From Streptomyces antimicrobicus (GTDB lineage Bacteria; Actinomycetota; Actinomycetes; Streptomycetales; Streptomycetaceae): DNA of 39,093 bases. Positions 1 to 7,958 of this stretch are shown here, in pieces. The notes beneath the pieces were generated by a model that had not been told where the DNA came from, ran no database searches, and worked only from the letters and a program-made list of their open reading frames with translations. The DNA is taken from positions 1 to 39,093 of the forward strand of contig NZ_JAJAUY010000049.1 of the NCBI RefSeq assembly GCF_020532625.1, given 5' to 3'. The position numbers and the translations under genes were made by a program. Each line of letters begins with the position of its first letter. Within the stretch, counting starts at the first letter, position 1.

Positions 1-94
1 ATCTGTGGTGCGGGGCTTTCCTGCGTTCTGGGTCCGGAGAAACTCCTGTAGGGTCGAGAAGCATCGTTCGCACGTTCCAAGTGGAGGCCCCCGG

Positions 95-685
95 GTGGAG
101 GTCCAGGAGACTCGGGTTCAGACGGACCGAATTTTCACGATCCCGAACATTCTGAGCATGGCGCGCCTGGCCGGCGTCCCCCTGTTCCTCTGGCTCATTC
201 TGGCGAAGCACGACGGCTGGGCGCTGCTGGTGCTCATGTTGAGCGGGGTCAGCGACTACCTCGACGGGAAGCTCGCTCGGAAGTGGAACCAGATCAGCAG
301 TCTGGGACGGTTGCTGGACCCGGCCGCGGACCGGCTGTACATCCTGTCCACGCTGTTCGGGCTCACCTGGCGGGAGATTCTGCCGCTGTGGCTCACCGTG
401 GCCCTGCTGGCACGCGAAGTGATGCTCGGCGTGATGGTGCTGATCCTGCGCCGGCACGGCTATCCGCCGCCGCAGGTCAACTTTCTGGGCAAAGCTGCAA
501 CCTTCAACCTGATGTACGCGTTCCCCTTGCTGCTCTTGAGTGATGGCAGTGGTTGGTTGGCGTGGCTGGCGTCAGTTTTCGGATGGGCGTTCGCCGGATG
601 GGGTACAACCCTCTATTGGTGGGCAGGAATCCTTTACGTGGTTCAAGTCCGCCGGCTCGTCAAGGCGGACGCCGCTGCCGATTGA
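95..685 (+). CDS. CDP-alcohol phosphatidyltransferase family protein (PgsA-like)
   Basis: A 196-residue integral membrane enzyme that moves a phosphatidyl group from a CDP-diacylglycerol-type donor to an alcohol acceptor during phospholipid synthesis. The full family signature is visible at about residues 50-72: DG-x2-AR-x8-G-x3-D-x3-D, within DYLDGKLARKW...GRLLDPAADR, which binds metal and the CDP moiety. Hydrophobic segments flank it. The start chosen is GTG 95, preceded by GGAGG at 83-87 with 7 nt spacing. The open frame continues upstream to position 5, but that extension is unlike the family. Which alcohol is used (glycerol-3-phosphate, inositol phosphate or another) cannot be read from the sequence. 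Its position ahead of the DUF881/Sbp genes resembles that of M. tuberculosis pgsA2 (Rv1822). Confidence 0.9.
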   Translation: MEVQETRVQTDRIFTIPNILSMARLAGVPLFLWLILAKHDGWALLVLMLSGVSDYLDGKLARKWNQISSLGRLLDPAADRLYILSTLFGLTWREILPLWLTVALLAREVMLGVMVLILRRHGYPPPQVNFLGKAATFNLMYAFPLLLLSDGSGWLAWLASVFGWAFAGWGTTLYWWAGILYVVQVRRLVKADAAAD

Positions 686-784
686 GCTCGCTCGGTGCAG
701 TGACGCACGGAGGAGATGCGGAACCGGAGTCCGGGACGAGTGAGGTCGGCGTGTACGTCGTCTCTCAAGGAGGACTCTTCCGAC

Positions 785-3280
785 ATGAAGGCCGTCGTGA
801 TGGCCGGTGGCGAAGGCACACGCCTTCGCCCCATGACCTCGAGCATGCCCAAGCCGCTCCTGCCGGTGGCCAACCGGCCGATCATGGAGCACGTGCTCAG
901 GCTGCTCAAGCGGCATGGGCTGACCGAAACCGTGGTCACCGTGCAGTTCCTGGCGTCTCTCGTCAAGAACTACTTCGGTGACGGCGAAGAGCTCGGGATG
1001 GAGCTCACCTATGCCAATGAGGAGAAGCCACTCGGCACAGCCGGCAGCGTGAAGAACGCCGAGGAGGCGTTGAAGGACGACGCCTTCCTGGTGATCTCCG
1101 GCGACGCGCTCACGGACTTCGACCTCACCGATCTCATCAACTTCCACAAGGAAAAGGGCGCACTGGTCACGGTCTGCCTGACCCGGGTGCCGAACCCCCT
1201 GGAATTCGGCATCACCATCGTGGACGAGGAAGGGAAGGTCGAGCGCTTCCTGGAGAAGCCGACCTGGGGGCAGGTCTTCTCGGACACCGTGAACACGGGC
1301 ATCTACGTGATGGAGCCCGAGGTGTTCAATTACGTGGACCCGGACGTTCCGGTGGACTGGTCCGGTGACGTCTTCCCGCAGCTGATGAAGGAAGGCCGGC
1401 CCATCTACGGCTACGTCGCCGAGGGCTACTGGGAGGACGTCGGCACGCACGAGAGCTACGTGAAGGCCCAGGCCGACGTGCTCGAGGGCAAGGTCCAGGT
1501 CGACATGGACGGCTTCGAGATCTCTCCGGGGGTCTGGGTCGCCGAAGGGGCCGAGGTCCACCCGGACGCCGTGCTCCGCGGACCGCTGTACGTCGGGGAC
1601 TACGCCAAGGTCGAGGCCGGTGTGGAGATCCGCGAGCACACGGTCGTCGGGTCGAACGTGGTCGTCAAGAGCGGAGCCTTCCTGCACAAGGCGGTCGTCC
1701 ACGACAACGTGTACATCGGGCCGCACAGCAACCTCCGCGGCTGCGTGATCGGCAAGAACACCGACATCATGCGGTCGGCCCGGATCGAGGACGGGGCCGT
1801 CATCGGTGACGAGTGCCTGGTGGGCGAGGAGTCGATCGTCCAGGGCAACGTGCGCGTCTACCCCTTCAAGACGATCGAGGCCGGTGCCTTCGTCAACACC
1901 TCCGTGATCTGGGAGTCCCGCGGCCAGGCGCACCTCTTCGGTGCCCGGGGCGTCTCCGGCATCCTGAACGTGGAGATCACCCCGGAGCTGGCGGTCCGGC
2001 TGGCGGGCGCGTACGCGACCACGCTGAAGAAGGGCTCGACCGTCACCACGGCCCGAGACCACTCCCGTGGCGCCCGCGCACTGAAGCGGGCCGTGATCTC
2101 CGCGCTCCAGGCCAGCGCCATAGACGTGCGGGACCTGGAGAACGTGCCGTTGCCCGTGGCGCGGCAGCAGACCGCGCGCGGCAGCGCCGGCGGGATCATG
2201 ATCAGGACCTCGCCCGGCGTGCCGGACTCGGTGGACATCATGTTCCTGGACGAGCGGGGCGCCGACCTCTCCCAGGCGCAGCAGCGCAAGCTGGACCGGG
2301 TGTACGCGCGTCAGGAGTACCGGCGGGCGTTCCCGGGCGAGATCGGTGACCTGCAGTTCCCGTCCAGCGTGTTCGACTCGTACACGGGGTCGCTGCTGCG
2401 GCGGGTGGACACCACCGGGATCGCCGAGGCCGGGCTGAAGGTGGTCGTGGACGCCTCCAACGGCAGTGCCGGCCTGGTGCTGCCGAGCCTGCTCGGCCGG
2501 CTCGGGGTGGACTCGCTGACGATCAACCCCGGTCTCGACGAGACGCGGCCGACCGAGACGTCGGAGTCGCGCCGGTCCGGGCTGGTGCGCCTCGGGGAGA
2601 TCGTGGCGTCGGCGCGGGCGGCGTTCGGGGTCCGTTTCGACCCGGTCGGTGAGCGGATCTCGCTGGTGGACGAGCGCGGTCGGATCATCGAGGACGACCG
2701 GGCGCTGCTGGTGCTGCTGGACCTGGTGGCGGCGGAGAAGCGCAGCGGCCGGGTGGCGCTGCCGGTCACCACGACCCGGATCGCCGAGCAGGTGGCGGCG
2801 TACCACGGCACGCAGGTGGAGTGGACGACGACCTCGCCGGACGATCTGACGCGGGTGGGCCGGGCCGAGGGCACGATCTTCGGCGGCGACGGCCGGGGCG
2901 GTTACATCGTTCCCGAGTTCAGCAGCGTCTTCGACGGTTCGGCGGCGTTCGTGCAGCTCATCGGGCTGGTGGCGCGTACGCAGCTCACGCTGAGCCAGAT
3001 CGACGCGCGGATACCACGGGCGCACGTCCTCAAGCGGGACGTCCCGACGCCGTGGGCCGTGAAGGGTCTGGTGATGCGCCGGGTGGTGGAGGCGGCCGGT
3101 CAGCGGCAGGTGGACACCACCGACGGTGTGCGCGTGGTCGAGGCCGACGGCCGGTGGGCGCTGGTGCTGCCCGACCCGGCGGAGGCGGTGACGCACCTGT
3201 GGGCCGAGGGCCCGGACGACGCGTCGGCGCAGGCGCTGCTGGACGAGTGGGCGTCGGTGGTGGACGGCGCCGGCCGCTGA
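785..3280 (+). CDS. Mannose-1-phosphate guanylyltransferase-like protein fused to a phosphomannomutase-like domain
   Basis: An 831-residue fusion. Residues 1-230 are a sugar-phosphate nucleotidyltransferase with an intact signature (GGEGTRLRPMTSSMPKPLLP near residues 8-27). About 245-370 are left-handed beta-helix hexapeptide repeats. About 380-831 resemble the phosphoglucomutase/phosphomannomutase fold. The likely reaction is mannose-1-phosphate + GTP to GDP-mannose for glycolipid or protein mannosylation; glucose-1-phosphate is an alternative substrate. The mutase half looks degenerate: the usual TxSHNP phosphoserine loop reads IRTSPGVPDSV and the metal loop DGDxDR reads GGDGRGGYI, so it may be regulatory or structural. 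The start is ATG 785, with AAGGAGG at 767-773. Streptomyces genomes carry this fusion widely. Confidence 0.9.
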   Translation: MKAVVMAGGEGTRLRPMTSSMPKPLLPVANRPIMEHVLRLLKRHGLTETVVTVQFLASLVKNYFGDGEELGMELTYANEEKPLGTAGSVKNAEEALKDDAFLVISGDALTDFDLTDLINFHKEKGALVTVCLTRVPNPLEFGITIVDEEGKVERFLEKPTWGQVFSDTVNTGIYVMEPEVFNYVDPDVPVDWSGDVFPQLMKEGRPIYGYVAEGYWEDVGTHESYVKAQADVLEGKVQVDMDGFEISPGVWVAEGAEVHPDAVLRGPLYVGDYAKVEAGVEIREHTVVGSNVVVKSGAFLHKAVVHDNVYIGPHSNLRGCVIGKNTDIMRSARIEDGAVIGDECLVGEESIVQGNVRVYPFKTIEAGAFVNTSVIWESRGQAHLFGARGVSGILNVEITPELAVRLAGAYATTLKKGSTVTTARDHSRGARALKRAVISALQASAIDVRDLENVPLPVARQQTARGSAGGIMIRTSPGVPDSVDIMFLDERGADLSQAQQRKLDRVYARQEYRRAFPGEIGDLQFPSSVFDSYTGSLLRRVDTTGIAEAGLKVVVDASNGSAGLVLPSLLGRLGVDSLTINPGLDETRPTETSESRRSGLVRLGEIVASARAAFGVRFDPVGERISLVDERGRIIEDDRALLVLLDLVAAEKRSGRVALPVTTTRIAEQVAAYHGTQVEWTTTSPDDLTRVGRAEGTIFGGDGRGGYIVPEFSSVFDGSAAFVQLIGLVARTQLTLSQIDARIPRAHVLKRDVPTPWAVKGLVMRRVVEAAGQRQVDTTDGVRVVEADGRWALVLPDPAEAVTHLWAEGPDDASAQALLDEWASVVDGAGR

Positions 3281-3376
3281 GTCGCGGCGGGTGACGTCCG
3301 CAGGGGCGGGTCCGGTCCGGGCCCGCCCCGTCCGCGCCTCGGGCGCATTCGGTGTCGGCCGCCGCGACGTGCGACG

Positions 3377-4288
3377 ATGAGCGGCATGTCGCAGCCGTCC
3401 CCCCACCGGAGTCCGGCCCCCGGACCGGGCCGCCCGGACGCGTCCATGTCGCTGCTGACCCACGTCATGGACCACAGCCTCGACGAGGGCTACGCGGAGG
3501 CCGCTGCCCGCCGCGAGGCGGAGGGCACGGCCGGGCTGCCGCGGACCCTGCGGGCCAAACTCGGGCTGGCCGCCGGTCTGGTGGTCGCCGCCATGGTGGT
3601 CACGCTCGGTGCGGCGCAGGCCCGGGTGGCGGCGCCGGTGCTGGCGAAGGAACGGCAGGAGCTGATCGACCGGGTGGAGCGGGCCGACGGGCGCGCGAGC
3701 ACCTTGGAGAACGACATCGAGCGGCTGCGCGACGACGTCGCCGGACGCCAGCGCGCCGCGCTCAAGCAGTCCGGCGGGGACGGCCAGGGGCGGCTGGTGG
3801 CCCTGCTGTCCGGGGCGACGGAGGTGCGCGGGCCGGGGGTCAAGCTGGTCGTCGACGATGCCAAGGGCGCGTCGGCGGGTGGCGGCGGGCCGCGGGAGAA
3901 CACCGGCTTCTCCGACACCGGCCGGCTGCGGGACCGCGACATGCAGCGGATCGTCAACGGGCTCTGGCAGGCCGGCGCGGAGGCGGTCTCGATCAACGGC
4001 CAGCGTCTGACGGCGTTGTCGGCGATCCGGGCGGCCGGTGACGCGATACTGGTCGACAACAAGCCGCTGGTGCCGCCGTACGAGGTGCTGGCGGTCGGGG
4101 ACAAGAAGCGGCTGGGGACCGGTTTCCAGGACAGTGCGGACGGTCAGTACCTGCACGTGCTCCAGGAGAACTACGGCATCCGCGCCACCTTGACGCCCGA
4201 GAACGAGGTGCGGCTGCCGGCCGCGTCGAGCCTGGCCGTACGGACGGCCACGGCAGGAGCAGCAGAGCCGAAGAAGGGTGCGTCGTGA
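3377..4288 (+). CDS. DUF881 family membrane-anchored coiled-coil protein (first copy)
   Basis: About 303 residues. A cytoplasmic, Pro-rich N-terminus (1-50) is followed by one membrane segment (LGLAAGLVVAAMVVTLGAA, about 55-75), then a coiled-coil stretch rich in Glu/Arg (about 90-125). The DUF881 domain follows, with the conserved pattern of an A-G-A-E-A-V-S-I-N-G-QR-L core and an I-L-V-D-N-K-P segment. The molecular role is unknown; in actinobacteria these genes sit in a conserved envelope/division-linked cluster. It overlaps the next gene by GTGA (4285-4288), so translation is coupled. The start is uncertain: ATG 3377 or ATG 3386. Neither has a clear Shine-Dalgarno site, and GACGAT at 3373-3378 lies 7 nt before ATG 3386, allowing leaderless initiation there. 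Confidence 0.85.
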   Translation: MSGMSQPSPHRSPAPGPGRPDASMSLLTHVMDHSLDEGYAEAAARREAEGTAGLPRTLRAKLGLAAGLVVAAMVVTLGAAQARVAAPVLAKERQELIDRVERADGRASTLENDIERLRDDVAGRQRAALKQSGGDGQGRLVALLSGATEVRGPGVKLVVDDAKGASAGGGGPRENTGFSDTGRLRDRDMQRIVNGLWQAGAEAVSINGQRLTALSAIRAAGDAILVDNKPLVPPYEVLAVGDKKRLGTGFQDSADGQYLHVLQENYGIRATLTPENEVRLPAASSLAVRTATAGAAEPKKGAS

Positions 4289-4617
4289 TCGCGGTACTGG
4301 GCCTGGTGGCCGGAGTGGTGGCCGGACTTCTGGTCCGGCCCGAGGTGCCGGCCGTGGTCGAGCCATATCTGCCGATCGCCGTGGTCGCGGCGCTCGACGC
4401 GGTGTTCGGCGGCCTGCGCGCGATGCTGGACGGCATCTTCGTGGACAAGGTCTTCGTGGTGTCGTTCCTGTCCAACGTGGTGGTGGCGGCGCTGATCGTC
4501 TTCCTCGGTGACAAGCTGGGTGTGGGTGCGCAGCTGTCCACGGGTGTGGTGGTCGTCCTGGGCATCCGCATCTTCTCGAACGCCGCGGCCATCCGCCGGC
4601 ACGTCTTCCGGGCGTGA
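4285..4617 (+). CDS. sbp: Small basic protein Sbp (DUF1290 family)
   Basis: A 110-residue protein with three hydrophobic membrane segments: residues 1-17, about 27-43 and about 57-100. The sequence MIAVLGLVAGVVAGLLVRP, a central VVAALDAVFGGLRA and the C-terminal GIRIFSNAAAIRRHVFRA are hallmarks of the Sbp/DUF1290 family found next to division and envelope genes in Firmicutes and Actinobacteria. No biochemical activity is known. The GTG start overlaps the previous stop (GTGA), and the stop overlaps the next candidate start (GTGA 4614-4617). The two flanking DUF881 proteins and this protein are therefore made from one coupled message and probably form a membrane complex; the complex is inference. 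Confidence 0.9.
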   Translation: MIAVLGLVAGVVAGLLVRPEVPAVVEPYLPIAVVAALDAVFGGLRAMLDGIFVDKVFVVSFLSNVVVAALIVFLGDKLGVGAQLSTGVVVVLGIRIFSNAAAIRRHVFRA

Positions 4618-5438
4618 GGCCGATGGACGCGAACGACAACGCCCCCGAGCAGCCGGTGCCCGGCCCGCCGCAGCCCGCCGGGCCGCAGCCGGCCGCGCCG
4701 CAGCCGGGCGGGTCCGAGCAGACGGGCCGGCAGCGGCTGAAGGCCGGTCTGTGGCCGCCGCGGCTGAGCCGGGCCCAACTGGTGGTGGCGCTGCTGCTGT
4801 TCGTGCTGGGCCTGGGCCTGGCGATCCAGGTGCGTTCCACCAGTGAGTCGAGCGCGCTGCGCGGGGCGCGCCAGGAGGACCTGGTGCGGATCCTGGACGA
4901 GCTGGACGGGCGGACCAAGCGCCTGGAGGACGAGAAGCAGAAGCTGGAGGACCAGCGCAAGGAACTGGAGAACAGTTCCGACCAGGCCGAGGAGGCGCGC
5001 AAGCAGACCGTGGAGAAGGAGCGTCAACTGGGCATCCTGGCGGGTACGGTGGCAGCGCAGGGACCGGGGATCACCCTGAAGGTCACCGATCCCAAGGGTC
5101 AGGTGGAGTCGGACATGTTGCTGGACACCATCCAGGAGCTGCGGGCGGCCGGGGCCGAGGCGATCCAGATCAACGGTGTGCGGGTCGTGGCGGGCTCGTA
5201 CTTCTCGGACGAGAACGGCGGGGTGGCGATCGACGGTAGGAAGATCTCACAACCGTACGAGTTCCGGGTGATCGGCAAGCCGCAGGATCTGGAGCCGGCG
5301 CTCAACATCCCGGGCGGCGTGATCCAGACGCTGGAGAAGGAGCAGGCCACGGCCACCGTCACGCGCTCGGCGAAGATCGTCGTAGACGCCTTGCGGCCGG
5401 CGAAGCAGCCTGACTACGCTCGGTCGTCATCGCCATGA
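4614..5438 (+). CDS. DUF881 family membrane-anchored coiled-coil protein (second copy)
   Basis: 274 residues from GTG 4614; ATG 4623 is an equally plausible start. The N-terminal ~45 residues are Pro/Gln/Ala-rich and disordered. A single membrane segment follows (LVVALLLFVLGLGLAIQV, about 60-77), then a strongly charged coiled coil (about 85-135: repeats such as RLEDEKQKLEDQRKELE) and the DUF881 domain to the C-terminus (ELRAAGAEAIQINGVRVV, EFRVIGKP). It is a paralogue of the gene at 3377 with the same architecture but a longer coiled coil. Function is unknown. The conserved trio DUF881-sbp-DUF881 corresponds in order to Rv1823-Rv1825. Confidence 0.87.
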   Translation: MRPMDANDNAPEQPVPGPPQPAGPQPAAPQPGGSEQTGRQRLKAGLWPPRLSRAQLVVALLLFVLGLGLAIQVRSTSESSALRGARQEDLVRILDELDGRTKRLEDEKQKLEDQRKELENSSDQAEEARKQTVEKERQLGILAGTVAAQGPGITLKVTDPKGQVESDMLLDTIQELRAAGAEAIQINGVRVVAGSYFSDENGGVAIDGRKISQPYEFRVIGKPQDLEPALNIPGGVIQTLEKEQATATVTRSAKIVVDALRPAKQPDYARSSSP

Positions 5439-5515
5439 GATGGAGTGACGTGTGGGACGGCTCACGCGGGCGGAGGCCTGCGGGGGGTCGGCGCACCGAA
5501 CGAGTGGTGCGTGGT

Positions 5516-5542
5516 GGAAACTGTCTGGTGGTTACGGACGTT
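5516..5542 (+). promoter_or_regulatory. Possible ECF-sigma-type promoter before the FHA gene
   Basis: GGAAA(C) at 5516-5521 and CGTT at 5539-5542 are separated by 17 nt, a layout like actinobacterial ECF sigma promoters (GGAA...CGTT). A competing reading is a housekeeping -10 GAGAAT at 5545-5550 with a poor -35 (CTGTCT, 18-nt spacing). Either would give a leader of about 75 nt before GTG 5629. The 190-nt gap (5439-5628) holds no convincing gene; M. tuberculosis has gcvH at this point. Confidence 0.3.
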
Positions 5543-5628
5543 GTGAGAATGTCCGGGTCGGCAGGTGTGTGCATTCGGACTTCGTCCTGCCCCACGGGCG
5601 GGTCTGTTTCGGTCAAGGGGAATCGCCC

Positions 5629-6447
5629 GTGAAGTTGTTTGAGAAGTTGTTCGGCAAGAAGAACCGCGACGAAAGCGGTGCCCGGCACCGTGCCGCCGGC
5701 GGGGAGGAAGCGCAGGGCGACCGGCCGCTGTTCCGCGACGAGGTGCCCGGTGCCGGCGAGGGGCCGGGCGCGTCGCCGGCCGACCCGTCGGCCGCCGGCC
5801 GCATAGGCTACGGCGCCCCGGCAGCCGCAGGTACGGGCGGCGGTTTCGCCCCCGATCCCTACGCCACCCATGTCTCCGCGGGCCAGCCGCGGCACGAGGA
5901 GCCGTCGATGTCGGCCGAGCAGGTGTGCAGCAGGTGCGGGCACCGCAGCGATGCGGCGAGCCGTTTCTGCTCGAACTGCGGGGCTCCGCTGCGGGCGGGC
6001 CTGACGCCCGAGCGCGCCTCGGAGACCACGTCCACCATCTCGATCTCGGGTCTGGAGGCCTACGAGGCCGAGGCGGGCGGGGCGCACGTGTCGTCCTCGC
6101 TGTCGCCGGAGGCCCAGGCCGCGGTGGAGGCGCTGCCCCCGGGTTCCGCGCTGCTCATCGTGCGCCGCGGTCCGAACTCGGGCAGCCGCTTCCTGCTGGA
6201 CGGTGAGCTGACCACGGCGGGCCGGCATCCGCAGAGCGACATCTTCCTCGACGACGTCACCGTCTCGCGGCGGCACGTCGAGTTCCGCCGGAACCCGGAC
6301 GGCGGGTTCACGGTGGCCGACGTCGGCAGCCTCAACGGCACCTACGTCAACCGTGAGCCGATCGACTCGGTCGCCCTGCACAACGGCGACGAGGTGCAGA
6401 TCGGCAAGTACCGGCTGGTCTTCTACGCGAGCCAGCGGGGCATCTGA
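5629..6447 (+). CDS. FHA-domain signalling protein with zinc ribbon (GarA/OdhI-like)
   Basis: 272 residues. The N-terminus (MKLFEKLFGKKNRDE, with GTG start) is amphipathic and basic, then a low-complexity linker. A zinc ribbon lies at about 100-118 (CSRCGH...FCSNCG, two CxxC pairs). An ETTS motif at about 132-135 is followed by a forkhead-associated domain at about 175-265 with the hallmark GR, SRRH and SLNGTYVN residues. In GarA/OdhI the ETTS threonines are phosphorylated by Ser/Thr kinases, and the FHA domain then inhibits 2-oxoglutarate dehydrogenase or glutamate metabolism; I infer a similar role. The start is GTG 5629, with AAGGGGA at 5615-5621. The zinc ribbon is an addition not found in the short GarA/OdhI proteins. 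The MerR gene downstream matches the odhI-ftsR and garA-Rv1828 pairs. Confidence 0.88.
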   Translation: MKLFEKLFGKKNRDESGARHRAAGGEEAQGDRPLFRDEVPGAGEGPGASPADPSAAGRIGYGAPAAAGTGGGFAPDPYATHVSAGQPRHEEPSMSAEQVCSRCGHRSDAASRFCSNCGAPLRAGLTPERASETTSTISISGLEAYEAEAGGAHVSSSLSPEAQAAVEALPPGSALLIVRRGPNSGSRFLLDGELTTAGRHPQSDIFLDDVTVSRRHVEFRRNPDGGFTVADVGSLNGTYVNREPIDSVALHNGDEVQIGKYRLVFYASQRGI

Positions 6448-6498
6448 TCCCTTCCCCCCGGGCCGGGTCCGGTCCGGGGGTTCTCCCAGGGAAGGTCC

Positions 6499-7230
6499 AT
6501 GCTGCGTACACCGACGGGCGGTGCCGGAAACGGTGCCGCCGGCTCGGCCGGGCGGTCGGTGAGCATCGGTACGGTGCTCAACCAGCTGCGTGACGAGTTT
6601 CCCGACATCACCATCTCCAAGATCCGCTTCCTGGAGGCCGAGGGGCTCGTGGAGCCCGCCCGTACGCCCTCCGGGTACCGCAAGTTCAGCCCCGCCGACG
6701 TGGAGCGCCTGGCGCAGGTGCTGCGGTTGCAGCGGGACCACTACCTGCCGCTCAAGGTCATCAAGGAGCAGCTCGACGGGCGGGCGCCGGGCGATCCCGT
6801 GCGCATCCCGTCGCCGTCCCCGCACGGGGACGCCCCCGCCGAGGGCGCGGAGCGGCCCGCCGCGGCCCGGGTGGGGCGTGCGGAGCTGCTGGCCGCGGCC
6901 GAGGTGGACGAGGCGCAGCTGGCCGAGTGGGAGTCGTACGGGCTGCTCACGGAGGCTCCGGAGGGCGGCTTCGAGGCGGAGGCGGTGACCGTGGCGCGGC
7001 TGGTGGCGGAGCTGGGCCGGTTCGGGCTGGAGCCGCGGCACCTGCGGGGGATGAAGGCGGCCGCGGACCGGGAGGCCGGGCTGGTCGAGCAGCTCGTGGC
7101 ACCGCTGCGCCTGCACCGCAATCCGCAGACCAGGGCCCACGCGGAGGCGACGCTGAGGGAGCTCGCGGGACTTTCTTCGAGGCTCCACGAGGCGCTGTTC
7201 CAGGCGGCTCTGGGGGTGCGGCCGCACTGA
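6499..7230 (+). CDS. MerR-family transcriptional regulator (FtsR-like)
   Basis: 243 residues. A winged-helix MerR DNA-binding domain occupies about residues 16-85 (TIGTVL-type helix, ISKIRFLEAEGLV, RTPSGYRKFSPADVERLAQVL). A linker and a second helical domain follow (about 110-235), without the cysteine cluster of metal-sensing MerR proteins. The equivalent gene beside odhI in Corynebacterium glutamicum encodes FtsR, an activator of ftsZ, and Rv1828 is the mycobacterial counterpart. A role in cell-division control is therefore inferred from family and neighbourhood. ATG 6499 has GGGAAGG at 6488-6494. It lies 51 nt after the FHA gene and is probably co-transcribed with it. Confidence 0.88.
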   Translation: MLRTPTGGAGNGAAGSAGRSVSIGTVLNQLRDEFPDITISKIRFLEAEGLVEPARTPSGYRKFSPADVERLAQVLRLQRDHYLPLKVIKEQLDGRAPGDPVRIPSPSPHGDAPAEGAERPAAARVGRAELLAAAEVDEAQLAEWESYGLLTEAPEGGFEAEAVTVARLVAELGRFGLEPRHLRGMKAAADREAGLVEQLVAPLRLHRNPQTRAHAEATLRELAGLSSRLHEALFQAALGVRPH

Positions 7231-7270
7231 GCGGCGCCGCCCCGACTACCCAAACCTGCCGACCAGGTCC

Positions 7271-7276
7271 TAGGGT
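7271..7276 (+). promoter_or_regulatory. -10 element of a probable leaderless promoter for the DUF151 gene
   Basis: TAGGGT sits exactly 6 nt before GTG 7283, the spacing expected when transcription starts at the start codon. There is no Shine-Dalgarno sequence in the 20 nt upstream. The -35 is not recognisable. Confidence 0.45.
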
Positions 7277-7282
7277 TGCTGT

Positions 7283-7756
7283 GTGAACGAGCTCGACGTT
7301 GTGGGTGTCCGGGTGGAAATGCCCTCCAACCAGCCGATCGTGCTCCTGCGCGAAGTGGGAGGCGACCGTTACCTCCCCATCTGGATCGGACCGGGGGAGG
7401 CGACCGCCATCGCCTTCGCGCAGCAGGGCATGGCCCCGGCGCGACCGCTGACGCACGACCTGTTCAAGGACGTGCTGGAAGCCATCGGGGAGGAACTCTC
7501 CGAGGTACGGATCACGGACTTGCGCGAGGGCGTCTTCTACGCGGAGCTCGTCTTCGCCAGCGGGGTCGAGGTGAGCGCGCGGCCGTCCGACGCCATAGCG
7601 CTGGCCCTGCGTACGGGGACGCCGATCTACGGGAGCGACGGCGTGCTGGACGACGCCGGGATCGCCATCCCGGACGAGCAGGAGGACGAGGTGGAGAAGT
7701 TCCGCGAGTTCCTCGACCAGATCTCGCCGGAGGACTTCGGGACCAGCAACCAGTAG
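7283..7756 (+). CDS. Bifunctional nuclease family protein (DUF151/BFN)
   Basis: 157 residues. The DUF151 domain fills about 5-135, with the conserved segments VLLREVGGDRYLPIWIGPGEATAIA, RPLTHDLF, VEVSARPSDAIALALRTGTPIY and an acidic C-terminal tail (DEQEDEVEKFREFLDQI). Plant members have DNase/RNase activity and bacterial members are largely uncharacterised. Its place between two merR genes is conserved in actinobacteria (Rv1829 between Rv1828 and Rv1830), which suggests a shared regulatory context. GTG 7283 lacks a Shine-Dalgarno site and appears to be read from a leaderless message. Confidence 0.9.
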   Translation: MNELDVVGVRVEMPSNQPIVLLREVGGDRYLPIWIGPGEATAIAFAQQGMAPARPLTHDLFKDVLEAIGEELSEVRITDLREGVFYAELVFASGVEVSARPSDAIALALRTGTPIYGSDGVLDDAGIAIPDEQEDEVEKFREFLDQISPEDFGTSNQ

Positions 7757-7860
7757 GCCCGGGGCCGGTCTCCGGCCCGTCCCGTTCTGCCCGATTTCGA
7801 GGCCTTGTCGGCCCATTCGAGTAGGCATTCCCCGCATTGGGATACGTGAAACCACTCTCA

Positions 7861-7875
7861 GGGTGATTATCACCC
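7861..7875. promoter_or_regulatory. Perfect 15-bp palindrome, candidate operator of the second merR gene
   Basis: GGGTGAT-T-ATCACCC has two perfect 7-bp arms around one central base. It ends 22 bp before the -35 element at 7898. The position and symmetry suit a dimeric regulator, either autoregulation by the MerR protein encoded downstream or another factor. Confidence 0.5.
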
Positions 7876-7897
7876 GGCGTGCCGAGTGTGGCGATCG

Positions 7898-7926
7898 TTG
7901 ACGCACCCCTGGTGACTGCCTACCGT
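7898..7926 (+). promoter_or_regulatory. Promoter of the second merR gene
   Basis: TTGACG (7898-7903), a 17-nt spacer and TACCGT (7921-7926) give a near-ideal housekeeping promoter. The predicted start is near 7932-7934, leaving a leader of about 26 nt that includes the CGGAGGG ribosome site. Confidence 0.7.
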
Positions 7927-7958
7927 CGAGATGGCAGGTCAAGGACGGAGGGTCGGGC

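Noticed and set aside
572..5002. A very long open frame on the minus strand opposite the guanylyltransferase and DUF881 genes.
   Set aside because: It lies antisense to well-supported genes, has Arg/Pro/His-rich composition without domains, and reflects lack of stop codons in high-GC DNA. Similar antisense frames at 5359-7227, 7920-9914, 10519-13635, 15354-16889 and 20094-21095 were rejected for the same reason.
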